Shown piece after piece: positions 8,492 through 18,312 of a stretch of DNA of 64,000 nucleotides. The notes below the pieces were generated by a model. The model was given only the letters and a program-made list of their open reading frames with translations. It made no database searches and was not told the DNA's origin. The position numbers and the translations under genes are program-made. The stretch is from Microthyrium microscopicum (lineage: Eukaryota > Ascomycota > Dothideomycetes > Microthyriales > Microthyriaceae). Each line of letters opens with the position of its first letter. Within the stretch, counting starts at the first letter, position 1. The DNA lies in assembly GCA_010405405.1 (NCBI GenBank), contig MU004235.1, positions 1,440,538 through 1,504,537 of the forward strand, in the 5' to 3' direction.

Positions 8492-9776
8492 ATGTCTCCA
8501 ATTAGCATCATTCACCAGCTCCTCGCCGCCATTATGGCGTATTTCACAGGCCTGTTCTTCCAGCTCGCCGTCAACATCCACGGCACCAAGGCCATCAACA
8601 CCATCCTGACCGCCCTCTCTCGAAGTAAGAATACCATTTTCAACCACTTTCCAGCGTTTCCCAGCCATTACGAATTACACCGCGCCTCCCATCGCATTCG
8701 ATGGTCCCCATACGATGCTTTAAACACTCAGTGTTAGGCTTTCCCAAGGCCACGATAGCCAATGTCAGACAATTCCGGGCTTCTGAGCGAGAGAATTTCT
8801 CGAATTACTCGCTTCTACAAGACTTTACCATCGAATCCAATGACTGCCATCGCATTCGATGGTTCCCATATGATTTGTTTGCCATGGCGGCTTATGCTTC
8901 ATTTTGAGCGATTTTCCACATTTCAGCTCCCCTCAGAGGCAGATTTACACGCATTTTGGGCTTCATGGGATATTCTCATCGCTTTAGATGGCTCCCATCG
9001 CACTCGATGGGGCCCGTCGCACTCGCTGGCTGTTTGGCGTATTTTGATAAGAAGCTTGAACTAACATTTTCCAGATGATATTCACATTTCTCAGCTCCGA
9101 AAGGAGCTAAAATCCGTGGTCCGCAGTCAGCCAATGTGGAAATTCGAGGCGTACCGAGCGGCATTTGCAAAGAAGTTGTTCTGTGCATTGCGAATGGAGG
9201 TTTCTTCTCGCCGATTATTGGGAGAAACCATCACTACGAAGTTCTGACATCGTTCAATGGAGGTGGTTTTCTACATCGGCCCCGATGTGATCGACTTCGA
9301 CACGCTTGATACCTTTGCATTGATTGCAGTACTTTTGCCCTGGCTGCTTCGGGCTATGGGTTTACGGTCGCGCGGCTTGATAATCGGTGGGAAAACTCGA
9401 AAATTGGGCTCGGAAAGTGCTAAGTTCTTACAGGATCTATTCTCGAAGTCTGGCCAAAATGGCTGCAGAGGTAAGATTTCCCCTTTTCGAGCCAAATTTC
9501 TCGACAATGAACGATGAAACCGAAAGTACACACTCTCCCATTGCACTCAATGGCTACCATCGAATGCGGTGGGAGATGTACACATCTACTCGGAGAATAC
9601 AGGAACGGCCTATTCAAGGCGTGTTAGCTCTAAAAAATGTTATACTAACTAGTTTCAGCGATGCTTCAGAAGATTTGGTTGAGCAAAACTCTCTTATCTG
9701 CCGTTTTCTTCACGAATTGACCAGAATCAATGGTCCATTGCGAAGCGAGGTGGGAGCTTACGGAACATTCATGTAG
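8492..9776 (+). CDS. hypothetical protein, five exons, long palindrome-bearing introns
   Basis: Model: exons 8492-8624, 9075-9199, 9263-9386, 9434-9470 and 9659-9776, giving 178 residues with all phases consistent and a TAG stop. Intron 1 (450 nt, GTAAGA, CTAAC branch, CAG) and intron 4 (188 nt, GTAAGA, TACTAAC branch, CAG) have strong signals; introns 2 (63 nt, GTTTCT donor) and 3 (47 nt, GTGGGA donor) have weaker donors and are less sure. The N-terminus is hydrophobic (AAIMAYFTGLFFQLAV), then a basic helix-like stretch (QLRKELKSVVRSQPMWKFEA), a second hydrophobic stretch (FALIAVLLPWLL) and a polar tail. I do not recognise a family. The pyrimidine-rich leader and good splice signals favour a real gene; exon 3 borders may differ. 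Confidence 0.45.
8689..8704. repeat. 16-nt palindrome in intron 1
   Basis: CCATCG-CATT-CGATGG, perfect arms. A partial unit beginning CCATACGATG follows at 8708, exactly 19 nt after the start of this one. Confidence 0.75.
8828..8875. repeat. palindrome array in intron 1, 19-nt period
   Basis: Units begin at 8828 (CCATCGAATCCAATGA), 8847 (CCATCGCATTCGATGG, perfect) and 8866 (CCATATGATTTG, partial): two consecutive 19-nt steps. Confidence 0.75.
8976..9029. repeat. palindrome array in intron 1, 19-nt period
   Basis: Three units begin at 8976 (TCATCGCTTTAGATGG), 8995 (CCATCGCACTCGATGG, perfect) and 9014 (CCGTCGCACTCGCTGG), each a 16-nt dyad plus a 3-nt spacer. This is the clearest array in the window. 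Confidence 0.8.
9538..9572. repeat. palindrome array in intron 4, 19-nt period
   Basis: CCATTGCACTCAATGG (9538-9553, perfect) and CCATCGAATGCGGTGG (9557-9572, one G-U type pair) start 19 nt apart. In the first unit both arms changed together (CCATTG/CAATGG), which keeps the pairing. Confidence 0.8.
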
Positions 9777-10095
9777 GAATAAGCAAAATGTATCAGCTTA
9801 AATGTAACATAGTGTCCAGCTCTTGAAAGATGTGGACTTTTCAATGAATAGCCGTTTGGCTGGCTGACATGTCACAAGTATTTCTACAACAGCAGTGATA
9901 TGATTGAACTACTCCGCAAGCTTCTCATCTAACACCCACCCTGAAGCGGTCTTCAGCTTTCATCAACAATAGATAGGGTGACCGGGCAGCATAAGTGATA
10001 ACAATAATCCTAGAGAGCAGCATAACAGTAATACGACGTAAATATAATGGGCAGCGGCGGTACCCCTCCGTAGAACGATGAATATGAAAGTTTCC

Positions 10096-10132
10096 CTTCC
10101 TCACAGCTCTGCGCCAGGCAAAGCATGCAATG
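10096..10132 (-). repeat. 37-nt tail of cassette C
   Basis: Minus-strand counterpart of 7574-7610 (32 of 37 identical), directly downstream of a T8 run (complement of 10133-10140). Confidence 0.7.
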
Positions 10133-10318
10133 AAAAAAAAGTGTTTAAGGTCCTGGAATTACCTTCACTCAGATAAGCCAAGTAAGGCAAAACGAGGACC
10201 GCCAGCAAAAAATATCCTCTCCTTGTTCTAGATATGCCAGTCTACTTGATCGACTGACACACCGAGCGTCATAGAGGTGATGACTGGACTGGCTGTGAAA
10301 CCTGTCCCGCCGTTAGCA
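10133..10318 (-). ncRNA. candidate RNA of cassette C
   Basis: Lies between the pyrimidine tract and the T8 run and is similar in length to the corresponding part of cassette B. It contains a GGTCCT...AGGACC inverted repeat just before the T run and a CAGTC...GACTG pair. The body does not align with cassette B by eye. A 16-codon ATG frame (MLTAGQVSQPVQSSPL) is the only obvious coding option. Very tentative as a gene. Confidence 0.25.
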
Positions 10319-10370
10319 TGGAAGAAGAAGAAAAGATTTGGAAGAAGCGAGGGAAGCAAAAGCTTAAATA
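10319..10370 (-). promoter_or_regulatory. TATA box and pyrimidine tract of cassette C
   Basis: The minus strand reads TATTTAAGC (complement of 10362-10370), then a CT-rich stretch with CTTCTTCCAA and TTCTTCTTCTTCC, matching 7309-7360 in order and spacing. GTCTATTTAAGC is also exactly shared with cassette A (complement of 5505-5516). Confidence 0.5.
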
Positions 10371-11936
10371 GACCAAAGGAAAGCCCGGAATAATGTTTCT
10401 GCGATCGGTCCTTAATCCTCCGTTAATAGGCAGCAGAGACGGTTGGCAGGTGACGAGTTTACCGGCAGTATGGGTGTTATTTTGATTGGGAAAGAGCCTT
10501 ATGGGCTCGTCATGGCGCTGAGTAAGAGGCAGGACTATGACGATACTCAGAAGCCATCATCATGACCCGAGCTTCGTGAGTACGGTTCTTTGGTCACAGG
10601 AAGGAGAATGAGATAGCTGAGGGTCTGCTTCTCTACCATTGCATTTGCATAGACACGGCTGTGCGGCGGACAAAAGCGAAGATAGGAATGAATCAATAAG
10701 CTCGCTCAGGATTCTGCGCGAAAACAACACTTTGTAGACAGGCGATGGTTTACAATGGTCTATCAGCTTTCGGAACTGTTATTGATTCAGTTTGAGATGC
10801 GCGCTGTTGCTCTGGCTTGCGTCTCTTGTTCCGACAGCAGCGGCTAAAGAATCAGCGTCACAGTATTTACCGACGGCCATGGTCCTCAAGCTCACGGTAT
10901 CATGAACGGCCACGTCAACAGTTGAGTGCGCTGTCTAGTCTTAGTCGCAATATGTGCATAAGAATCAATGTTAATTCAAATGGCATCATCATTAATGGCA
11001 TTGCGCAAGTGACATCGGCTTTCCGCGCCACAGATTTCAAACCTTCCCAGTATTTCGAGACTAGCGCTACTAAACACATGTCTGGATACGCTGACGACTT
11101 CGTCAATATCCGACCATACAACGGAGGCACCATCAATATCATTAGCTCTACCATCTGCCTACCGTGGACTTTCGTACTGTTTGCCTACGCTACAAGATGC
11201 CTGATAACTGGACAAGAATCGTGGAAGTGACCGTTGTCATCTACATTGGTGAGCTGGTTGGGATGAGACTCTTTAGCTGGCTGTCTTGATCTTCACTTTG
11301 AACAGATTGAAGCGCGGCTAGCCGTCCGTGTTCAACAACTTGTCAACTCGTGTCGAGTGCTATCTTGTCTAGTAGCTTCGCCTATTTGCCAACACCACTC
11401 TAACTTGAAAGACGCGAAAGCAGTTTGATTCACCGACAAACTTTGGTCAGACCCCAATACCGCCTACCCATCAGTCAGGGCACCTTTGATACCGCTGGCG
11501 AGCCTTCCACTGCAAGAGCAGCCAACGCCGCCGTCATACGCTAATGCCATCCGCTGTGTTTGACGAACGAGCGCCAAATAGCCAATCTGCAAAGCAATCG
11601 TGGCTTTCCAATCCATTCTTGAGCTGTGTTCCATTTCCAAGTACTGTGAGATAATCATATAATTCACTGGGCAAAATTGATGAGGTGATGATGCAAATCA
11701 TGGAATTGTAAACACAAAATAGGAGGCGCAAAAAAATGAGCCCGTGCGTTGGAAGTTGGAAAAATGCCAAGACGTACCATGCAAACTCCACGCCACCTCC
11801 GGGTCCGGGCGTTGTATCAGTATCGTCACGATCATAACTTCATGCGCTGCAACTACTCCACGTTCCTTGCTTACAACCTCCTTCAAACTCTAAAAATAGC
11901 TTTCAAGCTTCAATACCAACAACTACAACCTACATT

Positions 11937-12366
11937 ATGAAGCCTGTTGTATCTGCTGGCAATGCCTGGACCTGGTAACTCCTCCTATTCGTCGTGCAGC
12001 ATGAGGTCCGACCCGCTAACAGAGTTGCAGCATCGTGGTCTCGGTCTTTGCTATCGTCATTCTCTCGATACTCGGATCGATGTTCAAGGTATGTAGCTTG
12101 AGAGACCATTCAAGCTTGAGCTTTGCTAATGTCTCACCTCCGCAGAACGGTCATCATACAGTCATGGGCTCGACAGAAGACCCGGTTGACGGCGCAGCCG
12201 TAGCGGGTACCATCTTCGGAGCAGTATTTGTCTACATTGTAAGCTTCACCTTATAACCACACTAAGCGTTGGTACTAACGATCAACAGGGATTCCTGGTA
12301 TTCTGCGCCTCTCAAGCGTTCCTACACATGCGCGAAAGCCGCCGCGGGGCGATAGCCTTATCATAA
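11937..12366 (+). CDS. V-type proton ATPase Vo subunit f (RNase kappa family)
   Basis: Small two-helix membrane subunit of the Vo sector of the vacuolar proton pump, the fungal relative of animal RNASEK and of yeast YPR170W-B. Four exons: 11937-11974, 12031-12088, 12146-12238, 12289-12366 (88 residues). The protein begins MKPVVSAGNAWTCIVVSVFA and has ILSILGSMF, GSTEDPVDGAAVAGTIF and VYIGFLVFCASQAFLH; the yeast protein has the same PVVSxGxAW, GSxxDPxDGxAVA and VFCxxQ pattern. Two hydrophobic segments (about 12-31 and 52-74) flank the conserved loop. All introns are 50-57 nt with standard signals. It is convergent with ELP3. It is easily missed because no single exon exceeds 31 codons. Confidence 0.92.
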
Positions 12367-12594
12367 TGGATGATTAGCAGTTTTTAGCATTAGGGACCAG
12401 TTGGTTCCTTCACGAACCAGGTGTACGGCGCTTTGTTTACTCTGCGTTGCCAACAGGGGAGTTGTACGAATTTGGCTTTACACGTGTAGCTTCAGCAAAA
12501 CAATGCACATAATCTTGAATGTCCTTTATGTTTTCAATATGTTTTCTTGTTCATACTCACTTTACAGGTTCATGAGTTACTAATACAGATTGAA

Positions 12595-14388
12595 TTACTC
12601 CTCGTCCGTGGAGTCATCGAGGTCAGGCAGCATCTTGGACATATATGGTCCATCCAGCCAATACCCCAAACGCGCATAGTAGCTTCTCACACCGACGCCA
12701 CTGATGACAGATATCTTACTGCTACCATGCTCATCCCTAGCAATTCGCTCCGCCTCTTCCATCAGCAACGTTCCAAACCCTTGGTGTTGAAACTTCTTTG
12801 GATCGCGCGCATGCACTGGCACAGCAGTTCCATACACATGCAATTCACGAACCAAACTTGTCGGTTGTCCTGTCAGCTCAGGGCGGAAGGTGTGTGTCGT
12901 GCTGCACTTCCGCAGTCTTAGCAGTGCGATCAGGATATCCTGCTTTGGGTCCTCGTAGGCCAAGAATGTCTCCCAGCCGCCATTTGCTGCATAATCTCTT
13001 CGCACCAACTCGACCTGCGACGGCCGTATCTTGTGCTTCACCTCGTTGATGCCTACTTCTCGCGTCCGCACGTCTCGGCATGTTGTGCCAAAGTCCTTCA
13101 TGCGGGCTAGCGCTAGCTCACGCAGATTGCCGTTCTCTACGCCGGATGTGACTAGAGGCATGGGAATATCACGCTGGACACGATAAATGCGCGTCCATGG
13201 AGGAATGAGAGCTAGGATGCGAGCCACTATGTCGATGAGCGCATTGGGTGTGTAGTTCTTGTACCGACCGGTCCGCCAAAGCTCGTAGAGACCAGTTCCA
13301 CGTATCACAAGAGTGGGATAGATTTTGAGACCGTCCGTCCGGAAGTCGGGATTCTCAAAGTACTCACGGAATTGATCCAAGTCCCGCTCCATACCCACAT
13401 TCGGCAAATCGGGCATCATATGAGATACAACTTTGAAGCCAGCATCTTTGGCCAACTTGAACGTTTCCGCAACAGCAGCAACTGTATGGCCACGGTTGGT
13501 ATCTCGGGCGACATCTTCATAGAGCGATTGGACGCCGATTTCGAGACGAGTGCAGCCATATCTCAGCATGGCCGATAGATGTTGGTCCAGACAATAGTCT
13601 GGCCGCGTTTCGATGGTAATGCCCACGCATTTGATGTCGCTCTGTTCTCCTGCGCTGACTGCTTCGTCGACATTGGTTGTGCAGTAGCCGGAGAGCGCAT
13701 TATGTAGCTGAGCTATGAACTCATCTCTATAGCTCTCTGGCAATGACATGAATGTGCCGCCCATAATGATGTACTCTACTTTATCGACGGAGTGGCCCAG
13801 TGATTTGATTTGGTCCACCCGACCTCGAGCTTGCTCAAACGGATCATATCGAGCTCGGATGGCTCTCATGGATGTTGGTTCGTAGCCTGTATATGACTGT
13901 GTCGAGTATTCAAAGTCTGAGTCTGGGCCACCGGGACAATACACACATATGTTCCCCGTGTAGGAAATATGTGGACATCTATGTGGTTTGCACATCACGG
14001 CTACCACAGCTATTCCAGACGACGTTCCTAATTCTCGTCAGCACGAATCATGAAGACGGGGAAAAGCACGGTATACGTATAACATACTGATTGGTTTTGC
14101 TATCAACTTTGGCAGGATATATTTCTTATAGTGCTCTGGTACTGCCGCGATAATCGCTGTCAAAGGCGGCAGCGAAGCCAGATAGTGTTTCTTTGCGATT
14201 TGGCCACGAAGAGAGTTAAGATTGATATCTTTCTTTGGTCCAGATCCATTTACTTGCTCCTCATAGTCTTGGATTAGAGCGCTGGCTATGTCTGCGCATG
14301 CGCGCATATACCGTTCATTTTCTGGAGCCAGTTTATGGCCCTTTGGCATCCGCCTTTGGCGGGTTGCTGTGGCCGTAACCGTAGCCAT
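12595..14388 (-). CDS. ELP3: Elongator complex catalytic subunit Elp3
   Basis: Radical SAM/acetyl-CoA enzyme of Elongator that makes the cm5 side chain on wobble uridine of tRNAs. Exon 1 is 14388-14088 and exon 2 is 14027-12595, joined in phase 1 across a 60-nt intron (GTATGT, GCTGAC branch, TAG) inside the conserved [17 protein letters not shown] segment; 577 residues, close to the yeast length. The iron-sulphur cysteines are in [19 protein letters not shown]. The motif GVQSLYEDV and the [11 protein letters not shown] region follow, and the C-terminal GNAT domain includes [16 protein letters not shown] and YYARLGY. The start ATG at 14388 was chosen because the upstream extension lacks an ATG. 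It is divergent from the succinyl-CoA ligase gene. Confidence 0.97.
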
Positions 14389-14693
14389 GATGGCTGAACC
14401 CCAAATCAGATCTTGCTTATGGATTTTCAAAATGCGAACTGTGGCTGTACTTTCAGATTAAAATTGAAGGTTTTGGTGATTCCAAAACCAAAGTCACAAA
14501 AAATGTGGCGGAAATAAGCGGACGGCGCGCCAAGACCAGCGCTAGTCCTGGAAACAGATCTCCGCCTTGAGCTCCTCAAGCTCTTTCGTTCTACCATAAG
14601 TTTCTCGAATCCATTGCTCGCCCATCTACCCTATTTCCTCTCTTCTTCTCTTCAATCCTGCGTTAGAGCGCTCTTGCAAACTTCGCGCTCACG
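14389..14693. promoter_or_regulatory. divergent promoter region ELP3 / succinyl-CoA ligase alpha
   Basis: 305 bp between two start codons transcribed away from each other. It contains CT-rich stretches near 14637-14652 on the succinyl-CoA ligase side. No recognisable TATA box. Confidence 0.5.
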
Positions 14694-15889
14694 ATGCAGG
14701 CATTTCGGCGTCCAATACAGAGTGGATTGCGACAAGTAATCCGCTCCAGGGGATACGCAAGCTCATCCTCTCCATACGCCTCGACAAACAAGAATCTGCG
14801 CATCAGTGGAGACACTAAGGTGCTATTTCAAGGTTTTACTGGAAAGCAAGGCTCGTGAGTACTATCCAATCGCGATTCGTGATGAAATGCGCTAATCGCC
14901 CCGTTCGCAGATTTCACGCGGAGCAAGCCATCGAATACGGTACTTTATCTCGTTAGTCCCCGAATGACGAGGAAACTAAAGCTTCATAGGCACAAATGTT
15001 ATCGGTGGTACAAATCCCAAGAAAGCTAGCACTGAGCATCTCGGTAAACCGGTTTTCGCGACTGTGAAGGAAGCTCGGGAAAAGACTGGCGCAAATGCAT
15101 CAGCTATCTTCGTTCCGTATGTTGAGATAAGTCGGATAAGAGGATAAACACTGATTTCTGGGCCACAGTCCACCACTAGCGGCAAAGAGTATTGAGGAGG
15201 CTATCGAGGCGGAGATGCCATTGGTCGTCTGGTGAGTTTGAGATTTGAGGTGCTGATAGGAGAGTTAACAAAACAATAGCATCACTGAGGGCATCCCTCA
15301 ACACGACATGGTCAGAATCACCGATATGCTCAAAACACAGGACAAGACACGTTTAGTAGGACCCAACTGCCCAGGTATCATCGCTCCGGGGCAATGCAAG
15401 ATCGGTATCATGCCAGGCTTCATCCACAAGCGTGGTCGTATTGGAATTGTCTCTCGGTCAGGAACTCTTACATACGAGGCCGTCAATCAAACAACACAAG
15501 CAGGCCTCGGCCAATCTCTCGTCGTTGGTATTGGTGGTGATCCATTCAGCGGAACCAACTTCATCGACTGCCTCGACGTCTTCCTGAAAGACAAGGAGAC
15601 CGACGGAATCATCATGATTGGTGAAATCGGTGGCAGCGCCGAGGAAGATGCCGCCGACTTCTTGAAAGAGTACAACACCGCCAACAAGCCAGTCGTCAGC
15701 TTCATCGCCGGTATCTCTGCTCCTCCAGGCCGGAGAATGGGACACGCTGGTGCCATTATCAGCGGTGGAAAGGGTGGCGCTGACTCCAAGATTGCTGCAT
15801 TGGAAGCTGCTGGTGTGCTTGTTGAGCGCAGCCCGGCAGGTCTTGGAAAGAGACTGCATGCTGAGTTCGTTAAACGTGACATGATATAG
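14694..15889 (+). CDS. LSC1: succinate--CoA ligase subunit alpha, mitochondrial
   Basis: TCA-cycle enzyme subunit that binds CoA and carries the phosphohistidine. Five exons: 14694-14854, 14911-14939 (only 29 nt), 14990-15116, 15169-15231, 15280-15889; 329 residues, the same as yeast Lsc1. The N-terminus ([20 protein letters not shown]) is a typical basic mitochondrial presequence. Landmarks are [20 protein letters not shown] (CoA-binding Rossmann part), [12 protein letters not shown], and [17 protein letters not shown] containing the catalytic His. Exon 2 has a weak GTACTT donor but is required to give EYGTNVIGG. Convergent with the HET gene. Confidence 0.96.
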
Positions 15890-16029
15890 ATTGGTTTGGA
15901 TGGATCAGTAGCGAGTAATGTGGGACGCTTGAGCGTCGTGTGTTCCACTAGGCGTGTTTGTTGAAGGCTTTGATACTTGTTTTATATACAATTCAATTCC
16001 GATGTGCATTTCACTTGACCTCCCCTTGG

Positions 16030-18262
16030 CTACCGTAGAACAACCTTGCGCCACCGTGGTCCAGGATCCAAACAAGTCTCCAAGACCTCTTTTCGCAACT
16101 CGACGATGCCCCTTCGTTCTGCGATCCCATTTTCATTACATACTAACAGTAAAGCCATAAAATCATTGTCTTTTGCTGCGATCAGCGCAAATGTTCCAAT
16201 CTCCGGAACTGGGTCTAGTTTCATATCTGTTCCCAGTCGCCCGCAGTCCAAGCCGGTTCTATCTCGTGCACAGAGATATGTCGTACGGCTGCTCTGCTGT
16301 ATAATGCGCTCCAGATTAAGGTTCAGGATGACGGTGTTGAAGTGTAAGAGTGGGTACGGTGAACTGTTGAGACTGAGATTACCCATGTCCAACTCATATG
16401 TAGCTATGTTGATATCCCTAAACTCTTGGGGCCCCTGAGCACGACTTTCCTCCACTGAGATTGGAGAAGATGCTGCGTGAGTGCCATCGTCGTTTATATC
16501 AACGACAGTAGAGATGTCCTGGTCGATTAGTCGATATTGATACGTTATCCAATGTCGAAGTGTGGAATCTAGAGCTGATTGACCGTAATCGCGGACTGGT
16601 TCTTCATGTTCGACTCCAGAGTAGTCCGCGACATATTTCCAGCCAGCCCACGAATAGCTTGGTAGTCCCTCGCGTCTCGGATTGACGATAGCGGGTGCAA
16701 AATCAGCTGCCTCAAAGAGCATCGATCGAGAGAGCGGCAATGGTAATCCTTGAAAAGTGCCAACACCAGATAGTAAGTGGAACTTATTGAGCATACCCTG
16801 GGCAGCGCGCAGCGCGTCGCTCTCATATGAGAATTGTCGGTAGCCATAATACATGATGAGAGTAGAGAAGTCTGTAAACTCGACGTGTCCTCTCATCAAA
16901 ACCTCGTAAAGTGAGGCAGAGTGATTGAAACCAACAAGCTGATGGTCTGGGGCATTCATTGCCTCGCTGTATAAATTTCTCTGGCATTTGAAGTAGACTT
17001 GATTGTTGATGAAAACGAGCATCCGATTAGACAGTATCTCTTCTTGCATGCTATGTGAATCACTATTAGTTCAGACTGGGTAGAAGCAATTCATTATCTA
17101 CTTACGTCCACGCTCGTTTGGAGTAAGCGCTTCGTCTCAAAAGCGTCTGCATATCCACGATGGTTGTCAGATGAAGCCCAGGAGCAACCTCTCTAGTCAA
17201 TCGCTTATGGTCGCGTGGAGTGGGGAACACTCCAGGTAGCCCAGAATAAGCGTCGCCTGTGGCTGCTACAATAGTGAGAATCGATCTCTCGTAATAGTAG
17301 TCCATGTTTTCGCAACATCTCTGCAGTTCATCCTCATCATCTTGCACTAGACACAAGCTATCAACCCAAAGATATCGTTCGCCAAGTTGATGTACGACTG
17401 ACATGGCGTCTTGCACTGTAGGTGGGATAAAGCCTCTACATGTCGCCAGCGCACCAGGGGTCATCAATTGCCCTGCGTTCGACTTTTCCAACAACAACCT
17501 GCTACTGTTATGACTTCCCCACACGTAGGACAGCGCAAGATATGCCAGACGAGGAACATCCATCGGGTTTACTTCAACAATGCACATCGCTTCAACATCA
17601 ATAAATCGAAATGCGATATCTTGAATATGTGGTCGACGAGTCGAATGTTCCCGCGGAGGCATACATTCGCTCGAGATATGCTCGGCTTCACAGGTTCTCA
17701 ACCACCGACTAACATCTCTGAAGTCTACCCACTTGTCTAATTCAGGCCTCGCTCTTAATAAATCCGATTCACCAAGCTCTGCGAGTACAACCCACGAGCC
17801 CAACGGAGAACATGACGCGTTGAAGCCATCTGCCGGCCCCCACTGGACCTGAACAAGCCTATCGTCACTGGGTGGCTTGTAGGCAGACATTGAGTCCAAA
17901 CCATCGACGCAAATGGAAGCAATCAACTCACAGAAGGGGCAGTCTCTTTGACGCAAATCGCCAAAAGTGCCGTATGCCCATGATCGGTCCCCGGAATATG
18001 TCCCATTGATCATACATTGCAGCTGAGGCTCGAGCGGCAGCTTCATGCAGTATCTGCAAAGAGGCCGCACCATAGCTTCTTGTTGTGCATTCGAGATGAG
18101 AAAACCCTCAACCTGATCGTAGTAATTGATGAGAAGGGGAGCTTGCATCGCGTTGGAGATGTGGTTGCTTACAAGTAGGTTCGCGCTTAACCTAATCGGG
18201 CGCGTCTCGATCTCCCGCATCTCGAGCTTGAGGTTGAGCTCACAAGCTGGCCAGACCTCCAT
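16030..18262 (-). CDS. HET (heterokaryon incompatibility) domain protein
   Basis: Exon 1 is 18262-17106 and exon 2 is 17050-16030, joined in phase 2 within the conserved RAWTMQEEILSNR motif by a 55-nt intron; 725 residues. The HET domain starts at YLALSYVWGS (residues 241-250), then YLWVDSLCLVQDDEDE and YERSILTIVAATGDAYSGLPG, ending near residue 400. The N-terminal 220 residues contain a Cys-rich stretch (PLCRYCMKL, DCPFCELIASIC). HET domains have been tied to non-self recognition and cell death in some filamentous ascomycetes, but most family members have no known partner. The upstream start lies only 50 bp from the AP-2 mu start; in-frame ATGs at residues 15 and 39 are alternatives. Confidence 0.93.
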
Positions 18263-18312
18263 CGCCTAAATATCGCCATGAACGACCATTTCACATCTCC
18301 TCCACTATCACG

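Larger units (their letters stand above)
9777..11936. other. intergenic region containing cassette C
   Basis: The left part (9.95-10.4 kb) holds cassette C on the minus strand, listed separately. Around 10797-11230 several short frames in different phases look like fragments of a small secreted protein (an ATG and hydrophobic stretch near 10797, then HGPQAHGIMNGH), but no splicing I tried gives a continuous product. 11.2-11.9 kb is featureless and becomes the promoter of the next gene. Confidence 0.5.

Noticed and set aside
10797-11230. Possible decayed or mis-sequenced small secreted protein gene
   Set aside because: A Met plus hydrophobic stretch, HGPQAHGIMNGH and a 137-codon frame lie in different phases, and no splice signals join them convincingly. 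No family recognised.
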